64,000 nucleotides of DNA from Photobacterium ganghwense (GCF_003025595.1 NZ_PYMI01000001.1:868001-932000); one strand, 5' to 3'; shown: positions 17,847 through 27,545, numbered from the stretch's first letter. Notes: generated by a model from the sequence alone, not told the origin. Numbers and translations: made by a program.

Positions 17847-19831
17847 CAGTTAGCTTCTGCCTCTCTTTCGGCCAGCACCGGCTGTTCCTGCTGTGCTTTT
17901 TTGCGGAACCGGTAACGCTTGTCACTGATTGCCATCGCGCCACCCAGCGCCATCAGCACGGCACCGAACCAGATCCAGTTCACAAACGGTTTAAAGTAAA
18001 TACGTACAGCCCAGGCTTCACCGCCCAGTCGCTCACCCATCGCCACATATAGGTCACGGGTCACACCACTGTTGATCGCCGCTTCGGTCATCATTGAACC
18101 CGCCACGCTGTAAAAACGCTTTTCAGCATGCAGTGTTGTGACAGCTTTGCCGTTACGGGTGATGTTGAAGTCAGCGATATAACCGTCATAGTTCGGACCA
18201 TCTGCATCACGCAGGCCAACAAACTTAAAGTCGTAACCTTTAACGTTCACGCTCTCGCCCGGTGCCAGACGCACATCGCGCTCCAGATCATAATTAGACA
18301 CCAGCGTAATCCCAATCACAGTGACCGCCATACCGATGTGACCCAGAACCATCGCCCAATGACTGCGTCCTAGTTTGCCAAGACCTGTCCACAGGCTGTG
18401 ACGGTGAGTGGCACGCTCGTAAAGCTCAAAGCCATGCATCATGATGATCCAGACGGCCATCGTCATGCCCAGAACCGCCATTGGCTCCAGGATATCGGTG
18501 AACAGCCAGATTGACAGAAATGCAACCGGCAGCGTCACAATAGCTGACACAATCATTTGCTTACGGATGTTAGACAAATTGTCACGCTTCCAGCGCACCA
18601 GTGGCCCAATACCCAGAATGAAAGCAAATGGGATCATCAGCCAGGTAAACAGCGTATTGAAGAACGGTACCCCGATGGAAACCGAGCCCAGTCCAATTTG
18701 CTTGTGGATCAGCGGTAGCAGTGTACCAATCAACACCACCAGCAGACCGGCAACCAGCAGCAGGTTGTTCGCCAGCAGCAGGTTTTCGCGGGAAAACAGA
18801 GCAAAGTTACCGTGTGAACGTACCTGACCACCTCGCAGCGCGTACAGCAGCAGCGAACCACCAATCACAACGACCAGGAAGCCCAGAATAAACATGCCGC
18901 GGGCAGGATCGGAGGCGAACGCGTGTACCGAAACCAGCACGCCGGAACGAACCAAGAATGTACCCAGCAGACTGAGTGAGAAAGCCGAAATCGCCAGCAG
19001 TACCGTCCAGGCTTTGAACGTACCGCGTTTTTCGGTTACAGCCAGTGAGTGCATCAGTGCCGTACCTGCGAGCCATGGCATGAAAGAAGCGTTCTCAACC
19101 GGGTCCCAGAACCACCAACCGCCCCAGCCCAGCTCGTAATAAGCCCACCAGGAGCCCAGCGCGATACCCAGTGTCAGGAAAGACCAGGCAGCGATAGTCC
19201 ACGGACGTGACCAGCGAGCCCAGGCCGTATCCAATCGTCCGGTCATCAGCGACGCGATAGCAAACGCAAACGCCACCGAGAACCCCACGTAACCCATGTA
19301 CAGCAGTGGTGGGTGAATAATCAGTCCCGGATCCTGCAGCAGCGGGTTCAGGTCACGGCCATCTACCGGAAAATACGGCAGCGTACGCAGGAACGGGTTG
19401 GAGGTTGCGATGATAAACAGTAGGAAGCCAATGGAGATCATCCCCATCACAGACAACACCCGCGCCAGCGATTCCAGCGGCATGCCACGGCTGAAAATAG
19501 CAACGGCGACAGCCCAGGTTGCCTGGATCAGTACCCACAGCAACAGGGAACCTTCATGCCCACCCCAGACAGCTGACAAGCGGTAGTACCACGGCAGCAA
19601 GGAGTTTGAGTTTGTCGCAACGTAAGTAACGGTAAAATCGTTGGTGTAAAACGCCCAGCTCAGGATGATGAATGACATCATAATCATGCCGAACACCCCG
19701 TATGTGAGCGGACGCGCCATGCGCATCAGAGCCTGATTGCCCACCGATGCGCCATAAAGCGGATAGATGCTGAGCAGGATCGACAGACCCAGCGCCACTA
19801 TCAGGCTAAAGTTGCCGAGTTCAACAATCAT
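17846..19831 (-). CDS. ccmF: Cytochrome c haem lyase subunit CcmF
   Basis: Large polytopic membrane protein that attaches haem from CcmE to apocytochrome c. The 661 residues include the haem-handling WWD segment [13 protein letters not shown] and about 14 hydrophobic helices. The conserved TLFLV-like [20 protein letters not shown] and a periplasmic C-terminal domain before the last helix are also present. Overlaps ccmE by 4 bases. Confidence 0.96.
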   Translation of the reverse strand: MIVELGNFSLIVALGLSILLSIYPLYGASVGNQALMRMARPLTYGVFGMIMMSFIILSWAFYTNDFTVTYVATNSNSLLPWYYRLSAVWGGHEGSLLLWVLIQATWAVAVAIFSRGMPLESLARVLSVMGMISIGFLLFIIATSNPFLRTLPYFPVDGRDLNPLLQDPGLIIHPPLLYMGYVGFSVAFAFAIASLMTGRLDTAWARWSRPWTIAAWSFLTLGIALGSWWAYYELGWGGWWFWDPVENASFMPWLAGTALMHSLAVTEKRGTFKAWTVLLAISAFSLSLLGTFLVRSGVLVSVHAFASDPARGMFILGFLVVVIGGSLLLYALRGGQVRSHGNFALFSRENLLLANNLLLVAGLLVVLIGTLLPLIHKQIGLGSVSIGVPFFNTLFTWLMIPFAFILGIGPLVRWKRDNLSNIRKQMIVSAIVTLPVAFLSIWLFTDILEPMAVLGMTMAVWIIMMHGFELYERATHRHSLWTGLGKLGRSHWAMVLGHIGMAVTVIGITLVSNYDLERDVRLAPGESVNVKGYDFKFVGLRDADGPNYDGYIADFNITRNGKAVTTLHAEKRFYSVAGSMMTEAAINSGVTRDLYVAMGERLGGEAWAVRIYFKPFVNWIWFGAVLMALGGAMAISDKRYRFRKKAQQEQPVLAEREAEAN

Positions 19832-20316
19832 TGGTCAGTACTGCCCTGTAGTTGGGTCTCGCTGTATTTCAGCGGTTCATGCGTTTTCTTCATCGCTTCA
19901 GCGATTTCCGGCGGCATGTACTCTTCATCGTGCTTGGCCAGCACTTCGTGGGCCTCAACGGTGTTTGCATCGATCAGTACACCCTGCGCCACAATGCCCT
20001 GCCCTTCGCGGAACAGGTCAGGCAGGATGCCTTCATAATTCACCGTAACCGCCGGACCGACATCGGCCACTTTAAAGCTGACTTTCAGCGACTGGGGATC
20101 ACGTTCTACCGAACCCGTTACCACCATGCCCCCGATACGCAGACGCTGACCGACTTCCGGTTTTGTCCCGTCAGGCTTACCATTTACCAATTCCGTTGGT
20201 GTGTAGAACAGATCCATATTCTGGTTCAGGGCATAGAGCAGCAACCCAACTGTTGCGCCGAGGCCTACCACCAGCGCCAGTACCAGCGACAGGCGTTTTT
20301 TACGTCTCGGGTTCAT
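19828..20316 (-). CDS. ccmE: Periplasmic haem chaperone CcmE
   Basis: Carries haem from CcmABCD to the lyase. N-terminal anchor helix ([18 protein letters not shown]), an OB-fold beta barrel ([11 protein letters not shown] and [15 protein letters not shown]), and the haem-linking His in [13 protein letters not shown]. Length 162 is normal. Overlaps ccmD by 4 bases. Confidence 0.96.
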   Translation of the reverse strand: MNPRRKKRLSLVLALVVGLGATVGLLLYALNQNMDLFYTPTELVNGKPDGTKPEVGQRLRIGGMVVTGSVERDPQSLKVSFKVADVGPAVTVNYEGILPDLFREGQGIVAQGVLIDANTVEAHEVLAKHDEEYMPPEIAEAMKKTHEPLKYSETQLQGSTDQ

Positions 20317-20519
20317 AGTGTGTTCTCCAGTTTTTCCGCTTCTTTGATGCGTTTCTCACGCGCCATTTTATTTTTAATCTCTGCCGCCAGCTGGCGCTTG
20401 GTGCGCAAGCTGGAAACTAAAATCCAAATCAGGGCTGCCATTGAAATACCGTACGAACTCCAGACATACGAGGCATAGCCACCCATCGCTAAAAAATCAC
20501 TGAAAGAGTCAAAATGCAT
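20313..20519 (-). CDS. ccmD: Haem exporter accessory protein CcmD
   Basis: Small single-helix membrane protein that helps release holo-CcmE from the CcmABC complex. At 68 residues it has an N-terminal FAMGGYA-like stretch ([16 protein letters not shown]), one helix and a basic tail ([13 protein letters not shown]). It sits between ccmC and ccmE, where ccmD always lies. Confidence 0.92.
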   Translation of the reverse strand: MHFDSFSDFLAMGGYASYVWSSYGISMAALIWILVSSLRTKRQLAAEIKNKMAREKRIKEAEKLENTL

Positions 20520-20526
20520 AGCGGCC

Positions 20527-21258
20527 TCACTTCATCAGTTCACGCACCCAAGGGCGGTGGCTTTCACGGGCAATAATCTCATTACGCAGGCGAATCATCG
20601 TCAGCGCCCCAAAGAAACAGGCAAAGCCCACAATGTTGAGCAGCAACGGCCACAACATGCTGGCATCGATAGACGGTTTCGCGAACTTGGTGATGGTGGC
20701 GCCCTGGTGCAGGGTGTTCCACCACTCTACTGAGAAATGGATGATCGGCAGATTGATCACGCCGACAATCGCCAGAATACCGGCCGCTTTCGCCGCGGTT
20801 TTCTGATCGTCAAACGCGTTATACAGCGCGATAACACCCAGGTAGAGGAACAGCAAAATCAGTTCAGAAGTCAGTCGAGCATCCCACACCCACCAGGCAC
20901 CCCACATCGGTTTGCCCCAGATCGCACCGGTCAGCAGCGCAATCACGGTAAACACCGCACCGATAGGTGCCATCGCCAGCGCCGCCATATCCGACAGGCG
21001 TACCTGCCAGACCAGACCAATGAAGGCAGCAATAGCCATAGACATGTAGGCTCCCATCGACCAGATGGCGGCGGGAACGTGAAGATAAATAATTCGGAAG
21101 CTGTCACCCTGCTGATAATCGGTCGGTGCGTACATTAACCCCCAGAGGGTACCAATCACCATTGATAACAGGGCCAGGATTGAAAACCAGGGTAGCAAAG
21201 TGCCACATAACCGGTAACAATTTTCAGCTTTAGCGTAGGGATGTAACCACTTCCACAT
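20527..21258 (-). CDS. ccmC: Haem-handling membrane protein CcmC
   Basis: Presents haem to CcmE at the periplasmic face. Six membrane helices in 243 residues, with the WWD segment GAWWVWDARLTSEL and flanking His (YLHVPAAIWSM, IIHFSVEWWNTLHQG) that bind haem. A 299-base gap separates it from ccmB, larger than any other gap in the operon. Confidence 0.96.
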   Translation of the reverse strand: MWKWLHPYAKAENCYRLCGTLLPWFSILALLSMVIGTLWGLMYAPTDYQQGDSFRIIYLHVPAAIWSMGAYMSMAIAAFIGLVWQVRLSDMAALAMAPIGAVFTVIALLTGAIWGKPMWGAWWVWDARLTSELILLFLYLGVIALYNAFDDQKTAAKAAGILAIVGVINLPIIHFSVEWWNTLHQGATITKFAKPSIDASMLWPLLLNIVGFACFFGALTMIRLRNEIIARESHRPWVRELMK

Positions 21259-21557
21259 AATTCTGCTCTACTCACATAATAGTAATTAGTACGTTCCAGT
21301 CTGCAGCCGGGCTCACTGACATGGCCTGATTGCGTGACAGAGACGTGACTCATCTTTCTCTTTGGCTAACACAAGGTGAATACTCCCAAAGGGGTAATCC
21401 ACCCATTATCAACCGCTTCCTTGTGCTTGCTCAAATTCATCACCGGTGATTTCACCCCGTATGATGAATAAGTCAGCCTTTACCTACTTTTTTGCCGATA
21501 TTTTAGTTTTACTGACAAGTTGCAAAAAAGCTCTATGGCTAACTTTATTGTAATCAT
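21259..21557. other. 299-base non-coding gap inside the ccm operon
   Basis: Between the ccmB stop and the ccmC start, where neighbours elsewhere overlap or nearly so. No plausible ORF is seen. It holds the perfect 12-base palindrome ATCACCGGTGAT at 21439-21450 and AT-rich stretches near the ccmB end. A secondary promoter or an RNA processing site is possible; nothing decides it. Confidence 0.4.
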
Positions 21558-22226
21558 TTATTGCACACTGATGCGTAGTGAAGCTGCGACAGCAAACGGA
21601 GAAAGTGTCGCAGAGCCCACTAACATGGCTCCCAGCAGTGCCAGCTGGCCGTTATACGGCATGCCCAAACTGGCCGCATCAATCGCGGAGGTCGCGAATA
21701 TAAGCACAGGTATATAGAGCGGCAATATGAGCAGGCTCAATAAAACCCCACCTTTTCGCAATCCCACAGTTAACGCCACCCCGATGGAGCCTAAAAAGCT
21801 CAAAGTTGGCGTTCCCAATAGTAAAGTTAACACCACAGCTTTCCAGGTTGCCCAGTCTAATGACAATAAAATCGCCAGCAACGGACTGATCAGCAGCAGC
21901 GGTACCCCGGTCAGGAACCAGTGCGCCACCATTTTGGCAAACGCCAGGACCGGCAACGGCGTCGGCATCATCAACATCTGCTCCAGCGACCCGTCTACAT
22001 AATCATCCCGGAACAGGCGCTCCATCGATAACAGGGCCGCCAGCAGGGCCGCAACCCAAACAATCCCCGGAGCAATACGTGCTAACAAATTCGGCTCTGG
22101 CCCAACACCGAGAGGGAACAGCGTAATAACAATAATGAAAAACCACAGCGGGTTGAAAATTTCAGCCTGACGACGAAACGCAATCATCAGCTCACGGCGA
22201 ACAACGAGGGTAATTTCTCTGATCAT
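21558..22226 (-). CDS. ccmB: Haem exporter ABC permease CcmB
   Basis: Membrane subunit of the CcmABC complex, whose ATP hydrolysis frees holo-CcmE. The 222 residues form about six helices, with the family motif LLSMERLFRDDYVDGSLEQM and ALLGAMLVGSATLSPFA near the end. Six bases separate it from ccmA. Confidence 0.95.
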   Translation of the reverse strand: MIREITLVVRRELMIAFRRQAEIFNPLWFFIIVITLFPLGVGPEPNLLARIAPGIVWVAALLAALLSMERLFRDDYVDGSLEQMLMMPTPLPVLAFAKMVAHWFLTGVPLLLISPLLAILLSLDWATWKAVVLTLLLGTPTLSFLGSIGVALTVGLRKGGVLLSLLILPLYIPVLIFATSAIDAASLGMPYNGQLALLGAMLVGSATLSPFAVAASLRISVQ

Positions 22227-22232
22227 GGATTT

Positions 22233-22883
22233 TTATCGCCCCAGCTTGATTTTTCGTAGATGGTCGCTGTCAGCGAACATGTCCTGGTGCGTGGTCAGGA
22301 TCACCATCCCTCCTCGCTGGACATGGGAAAGAAACAATTGCTCAAGCACTTTGACGCCTTGTTTATCGATCGCAGTCAGAGGCTCATCCAGAATCCACAG
22401 CTTATGGTTGCTCAGCCACAGTCGGGCCAGCGCCACCCGGCGCTGCTGACCAGCAGACAACTGCCCGGCAGGCACATCTTCCCGTCCTGCCAGGCCAACG
22501 CGAGCCAGCGCCTGCCACAGGCTATCGGCACCACTGACCATTGCCTCACCGGTTAATCCGTTGTCACCGTTGTGGACGTGCATAGACTGGAAAAAAGAAA
22601 GATTTTCGTAAGCCGTCAGCTCACGTTTCACGCCGGTCTGGTGACCAAGAAAAAGGAGATCCTGATGGTAGAGCTCCCGTGCCGATTCGATATTTTCATC
22701 ATTCCAGCTAACGATGCCGTTGTCTGCTCGTCCCAACCCTGCCAGGATACGCAGCAAGGTCGTTTTTCCGGCCCCGTTCTGGCCCTCAATCTGAACCAGT
22801 TCTCCAGATGAAACCGAAAAATGTAAATCCTCAAACAATACCCTTTCGTCCCGGGTACAACTTAACTCTTCAACAGACAACAT
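22233..22883 (-). CDS. ccmA: Haem exporter ABC ATPase CcmA
   Basis: ATPase of the CcmAB complex. Walker [15 protein letters not shown], signature [14 protein letters not shown] and Walker [13 protein letters not shown] are all intact, and the C-terminal His switch is seen in VILTTHQ. The ATG at 22883 gives 216 residues, the family length. An upstream TTG at 22910 would add nine residues without homology. First gene of the ccm operon; its promoter shares 22884-22989 with the divergent FliK-like gene. Confidence 0.95.
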   Translation of the reverse strand: MLSVEELSCTRDERVLFEDLHFSVSSGELVQIEGQNGAGKTTLLRILAGLGRADNGIVSWNDENIESARELYHQDLLFLGHQTGVKRELTAYENLSFFQSMHVHNGDNGLTGEAMVSGADSLWQALARVGLAGREDVPAGQLSAGQQRRVALARLWLSNHKLWILDEPLTAIDKQGVKVLEQLFLSHVQRGGMVILTTHQDMFADSDHLRKIKLGR

Positions 22884-22989
22884 AAAAATGATGTATCCTA
22901 GGTGACACAATTAGGGTCGAATCTTATCACAGCGACCGCTGGATCTGTTAGACATGGAATGATATCTGCCTGCGCGAGGATCGGTAATT

Positions 22990-23940
22990 GTGACCTCTAT
23001 ACACACTGCTCACGTTTCCGCTACATTACAACGCAAAAATGAACAAATTGACGTAAAAAATGTACCGGAAAATGCGACTAAAACCGCAAAATCTGAGCTA
23101 ACACCAACATCCGGCACGCAGCAAACTGCGAAATCAGTCAATAGTGCCCACTCAGCAAAAACGTCGGCCATATCATCTGCGCTACCACCGATAGCATCTT
23201 CCGCAACGCAGCTTGAACGTCTGTTAAATCAGTTACCTATCTTGCAGCGTTTATTCAGTCCTTTGCTGACTGGCCTCGCCACGCCCGGGACAACAAATGC
23301 CGATACAAAGACGCCAATGCTGACGACGCCCTTACAGCACCTGATAAGCCAGCTGCTGCAACCGTCATCGCAATCCACATTGATTAACTGGCTCCAGCAA
23401 GGTGCGGGAAAACAGGTGTTGGCACAGCTCATTCGTCAGCTGGCTGAACCCGGCAGTGAACTGCGACGCTGGCTTTCCCAGCTTCCACCTCATCAGCAGG
23501 AGGAATTCAGTGCCCTGTTAAGGCTGGCAGGGGAACAGCGTCTGGCCACACCAACACCAGCCTCTCAAGATACACTGGTTCTGATGTGGCCGATGCTAAC
23601 TCCCAATGGCAGGGAGGCCTTTCTGGAAATCCAGCGTGAGGCGCGGTCAACAGAAAAGAACCCGCAAAAAAAGCCGAAGTGGCGGATACGTTTACGCTTA
23701 CCGGTAGGTAATGCGGATAATGTGTATGTGCAGGCTGGCTGGGACGGCGACGAATTATCGCTGTTGTTTGAATCGGAAAACCCTGCGCTGTTGGAACGCA
23801 CCCGACTCTTGTCACCGTTCTTAAACCAACGTCTGGAGAGCATGGGGATTCAGACGGTTTCCAGTGAGTTTCGCCGACATGTTGAGGAGCCGGAATCAAC
23901 CTATACCGATTCCGGCAGTGGCCTGAATATCACAGTCTGA
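22990..23940 (+). CDS. FliK-like protein with C-terminal hook-length-control domain (second copy)
   Basis: A 316-residue protein starting at GTG with GAGGA upstream. The N-terminal 60 residues are Thr/Ala/Lys-rich. The middle is helical and Gln/Leu-rich (LLNQLPILQRLFSPLL, LRRWLSQLPPHQQEEFSALL). The last 80 residues resemble the FliK C-terminal domain (WRIRLRLPVGN, WDGDELSLLFESENPALLERT, LNQRLESMGIQ). The real FliK is at 43814-45526, so this is a paralogue. It is followed after 34 bases by an FlhB-tail paralogue, and the two are the only plus-strand genes in this region. A pair of hook-switch relatives suggests interaction with the flagellar export gate; the function is not known to me. Confidence 0.65.
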   Translation: MTSIHTAHVSATLQRKNEQIDVKNVPENATKTAKSELTPTSGTQQTAKSVNSAHSAKTSAISSALPPIASSATQLERLLNQLPILQRLFSPLLTGLATPGTTNADTKTPMLTTPLQHLISQLLQPSSQSTLINWLQQGAGKQVLAQLIRQLAEPGSELRRWLSQLPPHQQEEFSALLRLAGEQRLATPTPASQDTLVLMWPMLTPNGREAFLEIQREARSTEKNPQKKPKWRIRLRLPVGNADNVYVQAGWDGDELSLLFESENPALLERTRLLSPFLNQRLESMGIQTVSSEFRRHVEEPESTYTDSGSGLNITV

Positions 23941-23974
23941 CCATGCAGCTACAGCAACAGAAACGGGAAATAAT

Positions 23975-24295
23975 ATGACGACGAAAACAGGTTCTGCCGT
24001 TGATGCAGCAAAATCAGCCATCGCCTTGCATTACAACGGGTATGACACTCCCACCGTCGCCGCCAAAGGGTATGGTGCGCTGGCGGAGCACATCATTACG
24101 CAGGTAAAAGAACAAGGCGGCCTGATTCATGAAGATAAAGAGCTGGCCCAGTATCTCGATCACCTGAAGCAAGGAGACGAAATTCCGGAGCCGGTTTACC
24201 GGATTGTCGCGGAACTGATCGCGTTTTCCTGGCTACTGAACGGAAAAACCCCTCCCGGCTGGGAAGGGCTTGAAGGTATTGATGAACACGTTTAG
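23975..24295 (+). CDS. FlhB cytoplasmic-tail homologue (FhlB/EscU family, no membrane domain)
   Basis: A 106-residue soluble protein equivalent to the part of FlhB downstream of the autocleavage site. AIALHYNGYDTPTVAAKGYGALAE aligns with ALRYDPNIDTAPVVVAKGTDFLAL-type sequence of FlhB, and the rest follows to the end (IVAELIAFSWLLNGK). The Asn-Pro cleavage motif and all membrane helices are missing, so it is a ready-made cleaved tail. In FlhB this tail receives the FliK signal that switches export from hook to filament substrates. Co-transcribed with a FliK-like gene, it may compete with or support FlhB at the gate (inference). Confidence 0.85.
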   Translation: MTTKTGSAVDAAKSAIALHYNGYDTPTVAAKGYGALAEHIITQVKEQGGLIHEDKELAQYLDHLKQGDEIPEPVYRIVAELIAFSWLLNGKTPPGWEGLEGIDEHV

Positions 24296-24405
24296 GTGTA
24301 TCGGTGGAACGCCAGTTTTTAATAAGCCCACCGGAGCGTACTAAAGCTGAACAAGCTGGCGCTGTAGTTGCCAGCCGTTAAAATGCGTTCGCGATAAAAC
24401 AGGCT

Positions 24406-24837
24406 TCAGCGGCGCCGTGACTGATGCATTTGCTGCAGCCGCAGCAGAAGCTCGGCTTCCGCTTTGGGCAGATCACACTCTTCCATCAGCTCATTCACAT
24501 CCGCACCGAGTTCAACCATTTTACTGGCACGGCTGTAAAGGCGACCATCCGGGTCCTGCATGGCCAGTTCCCCTTGTCTCTCGGCCAATGACTCTAGCTG
24601 ATGATCCATTTCGGCCAGCTTCTGGCCCATTCCCATGGTACCGGCCCGCAACTCCTGAAACTGCTTCTGCATACTTTCGTTTTGCTGGCGGGCATTTTTC
24701 AACACCAGCTCCGTCGCTGCAAATTTGCTCTCTAGCGCCTGACGAGCCAGACGCTCACGCCGAATCATGAACCAGGCAAACAGAATCGCCAGCAGAGAAA
24801 CAATCAGCGGCAGCCATTGCAACAACACCGTCAGCAT
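24406..24837 (-). CDS. DUF2802 family membrane-anchored coiled-coil protein
   Basis: 143 residues starting at the ATG that overlaps the cheW stop (TAATG), one membrane helix (LTVLLQWLPLIVSLLAILFA), then a long coiled coil (RLARQALESKF to ESLAERQ) and a helical C-terminal part (MVELGADVNELMEECDLPKAEAELL). This last part has the heptad-and-DLP pattern typical of DUF2802 proteins that follow cheW in Vibrio and Pseudomonas. Function is unknown. Translation coupling with cheW suggests a role in the array or flagellar pole. Confidence 0.8.
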   Translation of the reverse strand: MLTVLLQWLPLIVSLLAILFAWFMIRRERLARQALESKFAATELVLKNARQQNESMQKQFQELRAGTMGMGQKLAEMDHQLESLAERQGELAMQDPDGRLYSRASKMVELGADVNELMEECDLPKAEAELLLRLQQMHQSRRR

Positions 24838-25331
24838 TACAGGTACGCCATCTCGTCCCATTCATCATCAGACAGCAGCTTGTTCAGATCCACCAGGATC
24901 AGCAGCTGGCCATCACGATTGCTCACACCCTGAATGAATTTCGCGCTCTCTTCCGTGCCAACACTTGGTGTGCTGTCGATTTCAGAGCTGCGCAGGTAAA
25001 CCACTTCCGCAACGCTGTCGACCAAAATACCGATAACCTGCTTTTCCGCTTCGATGATCACGATACGGGTATTGTCTGAAATATCTCCCGGAGCCAGACC
25101 AAAGCGGGCACGAGTATCAATCACGGTAACCACATTACCGCGCAGGTTGATAATACCCAGAACATAATCAGGCGCGCCAGGTACTGGAGCGATTTCTGAG
25201 TAACGCAACACTTCACGAACCTGCATCACATTGATGCCGTATGTTTCGTCTTCCAGCTGAAAGGTTACCCACTGCAGGACCTGATCGTTACTGTCTTCTT
25301 TTTTTATTTCAGCGACACTCACCTGAGACAT
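24837..25331 (-). CDS. cheW: Chemotaxis coupling protein CheW
   Basis: Links chemoreceptors to CheA in the polar array. The 164 residues are a single CheW domain: WVTFQLEDETYGINVMQVREVLR, IINLRGNVVTVIDTRARFGL, and VDSVAEVVYLRSSEI. The N-terminal 15 residues are a variable leader with no domain. Follows parP after 52 bases, in the same orientation as the whole che operon. Confidence 0.95.
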   Translation of the reverse strand: MSQVSVAEIKKEDSNDQVLQWVTFQLEDETYGINVMQVREVLRYSEIAPVPGAPDYVLGIINLRGNVVTVIDTRARFGLAPGDISDNTRIVIIEAEKQVIGILVDSVAEVVYLRSSEIDSTPSVGTEESAKFIQGVSNRDGQLLILVDLNKLLSDDEWDEMAYL

Positions 25332-25383
25332 GCTGTTTCCTCATTTTGCAGCTTTAACATTGTCCTTACCAGACCAGCCTCTT

Positions 25384-26766
25384 TCAGGGCTGCCCTAGCT
25401 TGGTATTAACATCTAATCCCGCGTTTAGCATAGAGATTAGTTCGCTAACATGAATTAGCGCACACATTTTTTCTTTCACCATACCGGCCAGCCAGGGGCG
25501 TTTACCGGCTTTCTCCCGCCAGCGCACACTGCCGGTCGGCAAGGCTTCGGTTCCCAGCAGCGCATTACATGCCAGGCCCCATTTACTTTCCCCCAGAAGG
25601 ACAACGTATCGGTACCCTTCGCGGTGGTCATCATCCGTCAGCTTTTCAGCCATTGCCCAACGGGCAGTATCAACCACATCCAGTTGCTGCTCACGCGTAC
25701 TCATCAACCCCAGGTACCAAGGTGGCCGGCCAAGCAGATGATTCAAATCGCCCAGCTGATGGATACCGCCCAGTTCTGTCAAAGGCACCGCAAACGTGAC
25801 GCCATTGACTTCAAAAAACAGCGCCTGAAATTCATTACCCAGACTCTTTTGCTGATTCCAGTCATCCGGCGGGGCAACGCCCGTCTGCGTTTCCGGTGCA
25901 GCAGTTAGGCCTGACTCCGGTTCTGGCTGGTCCACCGTGTTTTCTTGCAACGATTTTGCCGCTGGCAACACTTCCGAAGGCTCTAGTTCCTGTACCTCGG
26001 AAGGCAGCTGTTCAGAAAGCTGTACTTCCGACAAAACTAACGTTTCTGTCGCAAATTCTGTCTGCACGGCTTTGTGAGCCATCGCTTTATGGGCCATCTC
26101 CTCATGAGCCATCACGGCCTGCCAGTCCGCATCCAGTTCTGGCGCGGCATTCATGACACCGCTATCGGGCTCAGGTACCGCAACCGCAGTGTCGGTTGGC
26201 GTCGGCATCTGCGTCGATAAGCGGCTGACCTGATCCAGCAGACGCTGAACATTTTCCAGGGCGACCGGTTGTGCTTCTGGTGCCTGAGCAATCCAGTCGT
26301 TCGGCCTATCGGCACTCACCTGGCGAGCCGGAGACAATTGGGGCGATTGGGGTGCCGATTGCGACGTTTGTTCACTCCACCACGGCATGTCCCCCATCAC
26401 TGCATCAGCCGCTTCTTCAGACGGACTCTCCAGCGAGGAAAAATCAAACGGTGCCGCCGAAATGGCCTCCGATGTTTCTGCTGTCAGATCCCCAGCAAGC
26501 GGAGGTAATGCTCCGTCATCAGGCCTGGGATCCTCCAGGGTGTTTTCAGGCTCCGGCTCATCGTCACCCGCAATCGGGGTCTCGGCGGCGACCGGAACAC
26601 TGGCCACGTGGGCACTGCTATCTGCCGCTGAGCCTGTTTCTGTTTCTGTTTCTGTTTCAGTTTCAGTTTCAGGCACAGGTTCAGGTTCAGGTTCAGGTTC
26701 AACCAGCAAATCAAAAAAATAGTCATCCAGCGCCTGCTGGCTGGACAAACGGTTACTATCGCTCAT
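25384..26766 (-). CDS. parP: ParP: CheW-like array protein with long acidic, repeat-containing N-terminus
   Basis: In Vibrio, ParP ties chemotaxis arrays to the cell pole by binding ParC and CheA. The 460-residue protein has a CheW-like C-terminal domain (about 310-455: ALFFEVNGVTFAVPLTELGGI, WYLGLMSTREQQLDVVDT) that carries the array-integration function. The first 300 residues are low-complexity and acidic. They include a Glu-Pro run and a Glu-Thr run coded by hexanucleotide repeats (26635-26700). The start overlaps the parC stop by 11 bases, the same arrangement as in V. cholerae. Identification rests on the domain plus the parC neighbour. Confidence 0.88.
   Translation of the reverse strand: MSDSNRLSSQQALDDYFFDLLVEPEPEPEPVPETETETETETETGSAADSSAHVASVPVAAETPIAGDDEPEPENTLEDPRPDDGALPPLAGDLTAETSEAISAAPFDFSSLESPSEEAADAVMGDMPWWSEQTSQSAPQSPQLSPARQVSADRPNDWIAQAPEAQPVALENVQRLLDQVSRLSTQMPTPTDTAVAVPEPDSGVMNAAPELDADWQAVMAHEEMAHKAMAHKAVQTEFATETLVLSEVQLSEQLPSEVQELEPSEVLPAAKSLQENTVDQPEPESGLTAAPETQTGVAPPDDWNQQKSLGNEFQALFFEVNGVTFAVPLTELGGIHQLGDLNHLLGRPPWYLGLMSTREQQLDVVDTARWAMAEKLTDDDHREGYRYVVLLGESKWGLACNALLGTEALPTGSVRWREKAGKRPWLAGMVKEKMCALIHVSELISMLNAGLDVNTKLGQP
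26635..26700. repeat. Hexanucleotide repeats inside parP
   Basis: On the plus strand: four TGTTTC, two AGTTTC, one AGGCAC and four AGGTTC units in register. They code for alternating Glu-Thr and Glu-Pro. Changes in copy number would keep the frame and alter only the length of the linker. Confidence 0.9.
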
Positions 26767-27535
26767 CCTGTTGCAATCGCTCCAGGTAATTCAATAAGGT
26801 TTTATACGCAAACACGCCCCGGCAGTTGCGGGAAAACAGTGAAGGCGGCATGTGCTTTATACTGGCATCACGGAATTTGGTGTCAATCGGCACCGCGGAT
26901 GCCCAGACCTGATCAGGGAAACGCAGCTTCAGCTCCTGCAGGGTTTGCAAAGAGGCCCGGGTACGTTTGTCGTACATGGTTGGTACAATGGTGACTTTGA
27001 AACCATCCGGACGCGACTTTTGCATAATCTGCAGTGTTCGCATCATGCGCTCCAACCCTTTCATCGCCAGAAATTCCGTCTGTACCGGAATCAGAATACG
27101 ATCGCTGGCCGCCAAGGCATTGACCATCATGACCCCCAGAATAGGCGGGCAATCAATCAGCACATAATCGTAGTCATCTGCCAGACAGTGCAGGGCTTTT
27201 TTCAGGATCAAGCCCATTCCACTGCGGTTTCCCATGACCCGATCCAGCGTCGCTAGGGACATATGGGCCGGAATGATATCCAGATGCTTAAACGGCGTAC
27301 GCTGGATAACCGTCCGTACCGTATCGCGGCGGATATCCGTGAGCTGAAATAAATCAAACAGGCTGGTCGATACCCGGTCGACATCGAGATTCAGGTAGGT
27401 CGACAGCGAGGCGTGGGGGTCTGTATCCACCAGCAGCACCCGCTTATTGCGCTCACACAGCAGACCCGCCAGCGTTACCGTTGTTGTGGTTTTGCCGACG
27501 CCGCCTTTCTGGTTAGCAATACTCCAGACAATCAC
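26756..27535 (-). CDS. parC: ParC: ParA-type ATPase for polar placement of chemotaxis arrays
   Basis: Sets the cell-pole position of chemotaxis proteins, recruited by HubP and acting with ParP. The 259 residues show the deviant Walker A ANQKGGVGKTTTTVTLAGLL (7-26), the A' motif LLVDTDPHASLS, and Walker B YDYVLIDCPPILG. These place it in the ParA/Soj group. It is not a partition gene here, since there is no parB and it lies between cheB and parP, as in Vibrio. Confidence 0.93.
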   Translation of the reverse strand: MIVWSIANQKGGVGKTTTTVTLAGLLCERNKRVLLVDTDPHASLSTYLNLDVDRVSTSLFDLFQLTDIRRDTVRTVIQRTPFKHLDIIPAHMSLATLDRVMGNRSGMGLILKKALHCLADDYDYVLIDCPPILGVMMVNALAASDRILIPVQTEFLAMKGLERMMRTLQIMQKSRPDGFKVTIVPTMYDKRTRASLQTLQELKLRFPDQVWASAVPIDTKFRDASIKHMPPSLFSRNCRGVFAYKTLLNYLERLQQDER

Positions 27536-27545
27536 AGACCGCTCC

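Noticed and set aside
22955-22970. Sigma-54-like sequence TGGAATGATATCTGCC before the FliK-like gene
   Set aside because: Spacing is right, but both boxes are poor and the predicted RNA start (about 22981) would fall after the Shine-Dalgarno sequence of the GTG at 22990.
24355-24375. Hairpin GCTGGC/GCCAGC between the FlhB-like gene and DUF2802 gene
   Set aside because: Only 6 bp with a 9-base loop and no T run, so too weak to call as a terminator, though a convergent terminator is expected here.
26635-26700. Possible CRISPR or phase-variable switch in the parP repeats
   Set aside because: There are no spacers, and unit length is a multiple of three, so the frame cannot be switched on or off.
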